Below, in pieces: positions 5,820-7,187 of a stretch of DNA of 7,187 nt. The translations under genes were made by a program, and so were the position numbers. Numbering within the stretch: the stretch's first letter is position 1; each line of letters begins with the position of its first letter. The notes beneath the pieces were generated by a model that had not been told where the DNA came from, did no database searches, and saw only the letters and a list, made by a program, of their open reading frames with translations. This stretch comes from Clostridiales bacterium (GTDB lineage Bacteria; Bacillota; Clostridia; Oscillospirales; Acutalibacteraceae), in the NCBI GenBank assembly GCA_012511485.1, contig JAAZFZ010000268.1:1-7187 (forward strand), in the 5' to 3' direction.

Positions 5820-7187
5820 CTAAGAGCGCGATAAATATCCATCGTTTTCCATCATTTTTATTAATCTGTCAGTATTGTTATTGTCATGGAACTCGACAAT
5901 TTTTCTAAATTTAGCAATGTACTCAGGGGATTGAACGGTATTGTAATTCTTACGAATCAAGTCGCCTATATCTTCATATTCATAGCTGACATCCGCAAAA
6001 ACATTGTCGTCATTGAGCAAAAGAGTGTTGTTGTAACAGCTCATGCAATAATCCTTTTCTTCCCAGCAAAAAATGACATTTGCTCCTCTGTAAAATGCGT
6101 CATATGATATTGAAGAATAATCGGTTATTAGCACAGAGGTTTCTTTAAGAATATTGTCATAGACAAAGTGTTCCGGTATGTATTTAGATAATTCATTTTT
6201 AGGCAAGGTTTCCTTGAATAACGGATGCGGCAGAAGAACGACCTTATTCAAGTACTCTTTGGGAATTTGCTCAAAAATCCTAATAATGAAATTAAAGTAT
6301 GAGGATTCAAGCGGGTTAATTCTGATAGTATTATAATCCCAAGGTCTCCATGTTGGCATGATAACGATTTTTTCGGGTCTCTCATTTCTTTTTGACCTGT
6401 CGAATTTCGGCAAACCTGAAATATATAAATCCTTAAATTTAAAATTACCATACTCAACAAAATGTTCAGCTTCCAATAAAGAGGATACAACAACCTTTCC
6501 TTTATTAGGGAAGCTTCCGTTTTTCCTAAATGAACTGCGATAAGACGATTTTAAAGAGAGCATATATGTGATTCCATGCTGCAAAAAGACATATTTGTAT
6601 TTGCTTTCATAAATCCTTTTCAATGCATACCTGTTTCTTATTCGGAGTTCAATGGCATGGCCCATTGCTTCAGTACCCAAAAAGCAATCGGCTTTAAAAA
6701 AGTAAAGATAGTGCTTGAAGGAAAATTTATGTATAATGTTTGCTTTGTATTTTTCGTCTATTAAACAATAATGCTCGCTATCCCTATCAATTACATAATA
6801 AATATTTTTATATCCCTTTTCAATTAGGCGCTCAAACAGAACCGAAGCACTTTCTTCAAACTTTTTTGCTTCCTTTTCATAAAAAAGTGCAATGTTTTTG
6901 GCACGAATAAATTTTGATAGAAAATAGGCAGTATTTATCTTACGGTTTTCTTTTCTTGAGTCAGTTGTATTTATTATTCTGTTTGTAATGAAGATACTGT
7001 TTTTTGCGCTTTGGCGAACATAAATGCAAGTATTGATGTCCTCAAATGTTTTGATTCTTGAGGTTCTGTACCTTGTCTTTCTTCTGTCAAAAATATTGTA
7101 TATTAATGGCTTTGAAATTCCGAAACCCGACTCATCTAAGAAACAGAAATTCAGCCTTGTATGTATTTCCAGCTTGGTAATGTCAGA
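5820..7187 (-). CDS. CDP-glycerol/ribitol glycerophosphotransferase-family enzyme (TagB/TagF/TarL type), N-terminus beyond the right edge
   Basis: The reverse strand is open from the window edge to TAG (5820-5822), giving 455 visible residues with no internal stop. The protein belongs to the Glyphos_transf family, membrane-associated GT-B enzymes that transfer glycerol phosphate or ribitol phosphate from the CDP-alcohol to a growing teichoic-type chain. Visible landmarks, numbered from the first visible residue, are an ALFYEKEAKKFEESASVL lead-in, GTEAMGHAIELR (170-181), FLQHG with QHG at 203-205, PTWR (278-281), the HP pair (321-322) and ITDYSSISYD (354-363) before FCWEEKDY. The His of QHG, the HP pair and the late DYSS stretch match known active-site blocks of the family. 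A TTG at 6680 is only an internal codon, because clear family sequence continues upstream. Whether the donor is CDP-glycerol or CDP-ribitol cannot be read directly; the TarI-like gene downstream hints at ribitol. It is AT-rich and leads the visible leftward operon. Confidence 0.88.
   Translation of the reverse strand, partial: SDITKLEIHTRLNFCFLDESGFGISKPLIYNIFDRRKTRYRTSRIKTFEDINTCIYVRQSAKNSIFITNRIINTTDSRKENRKINTAYFLSKFIRAKNIALFYEKEAKKFEESASVLFERLIEKGYKNIYYVIDRDSEHYCLIDEKYKANIIHKFSFKHYLYFFKADCFLGTEAMGHAIELRIRNRYALKRIYESKYKYVFLQHGITYMLSLKSSYRSSFRKNGSFPNKGKVVVSSLLEAEHFVEYGNFKFKDLYISGLPKFDRSKRNERPEKIVIMPTWRPWDYNTIRINPLESSYFNFIIRIFEQIPKEYLNKVVLLPHPLFKETLPKNELSKYIPEHFVYDNILKETSVLITDYSSISYDAFYRGANVIFCWEEKDYCMSCYNNTLLLNDDNVFADVSYEYEDIGDLIRKNYNTVQSPEYIAKFRKIVEFHDNNNTDRLIKMMENDGYLSRS

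Noticed and set aside
5820..6680. Complete 286-residue gene starting at TTG 6680
   Set aside because: The same frame is open to the window edge and encodes typical upstream family sequence (FYEKEAKKFEESASVL), so the gene is longer and partial.

Overview
The window looks like the chromosome of a low-to-middle GC Gram-positive gut-type Firmicute (Clostridia). Shine-Dalgarno sites are strong (AGGAGG, AGGTGG). There is a consensus sigma-A promoter and an intrinsic terminator with a T-run. The right half carries teichoic-acid or phosphopolymer genes of the type common in Clostridia. Species cannot be fixed from the sequence. No rRNA, tRNA, IS element, CRISPR array or phage gene is visible, and no stretch over about 110 bases lacks a gene, apart from the decayed gene described below.

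Left part (1-2340). A secreted neutral-ceramidase-like protein runs leftward off the window, with an extended -10 promoter and a perfect ribosome binding site. Divergent from it are two rightward genes: a six-helix membrane protein of unknown family (951-1571) and a DUF3267-type membrane zinc metalloprotease with an HELLH motif (1666-2316). The pair ends at a strong terminator whose loop contains the second gene's stop codon.

Right part (2337-7187). All genes read leftward as one apparent operon. In transcription order they are: a CDP-glycerol/CDP-ribitol glycerophosphotransferase-family enzyme (TagB/TagF/TarL type, open at the right edge); the remnant of a TagH-like polymer-export ABC ATPase; a 766-residue fusion of a GT-B glycosyltransferase and a LicD phosphotransferase; and a TarI/IspD-family cytidylyltransferase. 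Together they suggest synthesis of CDP-activated ribitol (or a similar alcohol) and its transfer as a phosphodiester onto a surface glycan or teichoic-like polymer.

The most notable features are the following. The export ATPase is doubly damaged, with its Walker A region absent and a one-base frameshift at an expected Cys codon. The GT-LicD fusion shows an abrupt base-composition change between its halves. LicD sits beside a TarI-like enzyme without a tarJ gene, which recalls the ISPD-FKTN/FKRP ribitol-phosphate module of animals. No wholly new system is demonstrated; the locus reads as a partly decayed or remodelled cell-surface phosphopolymer cluster.
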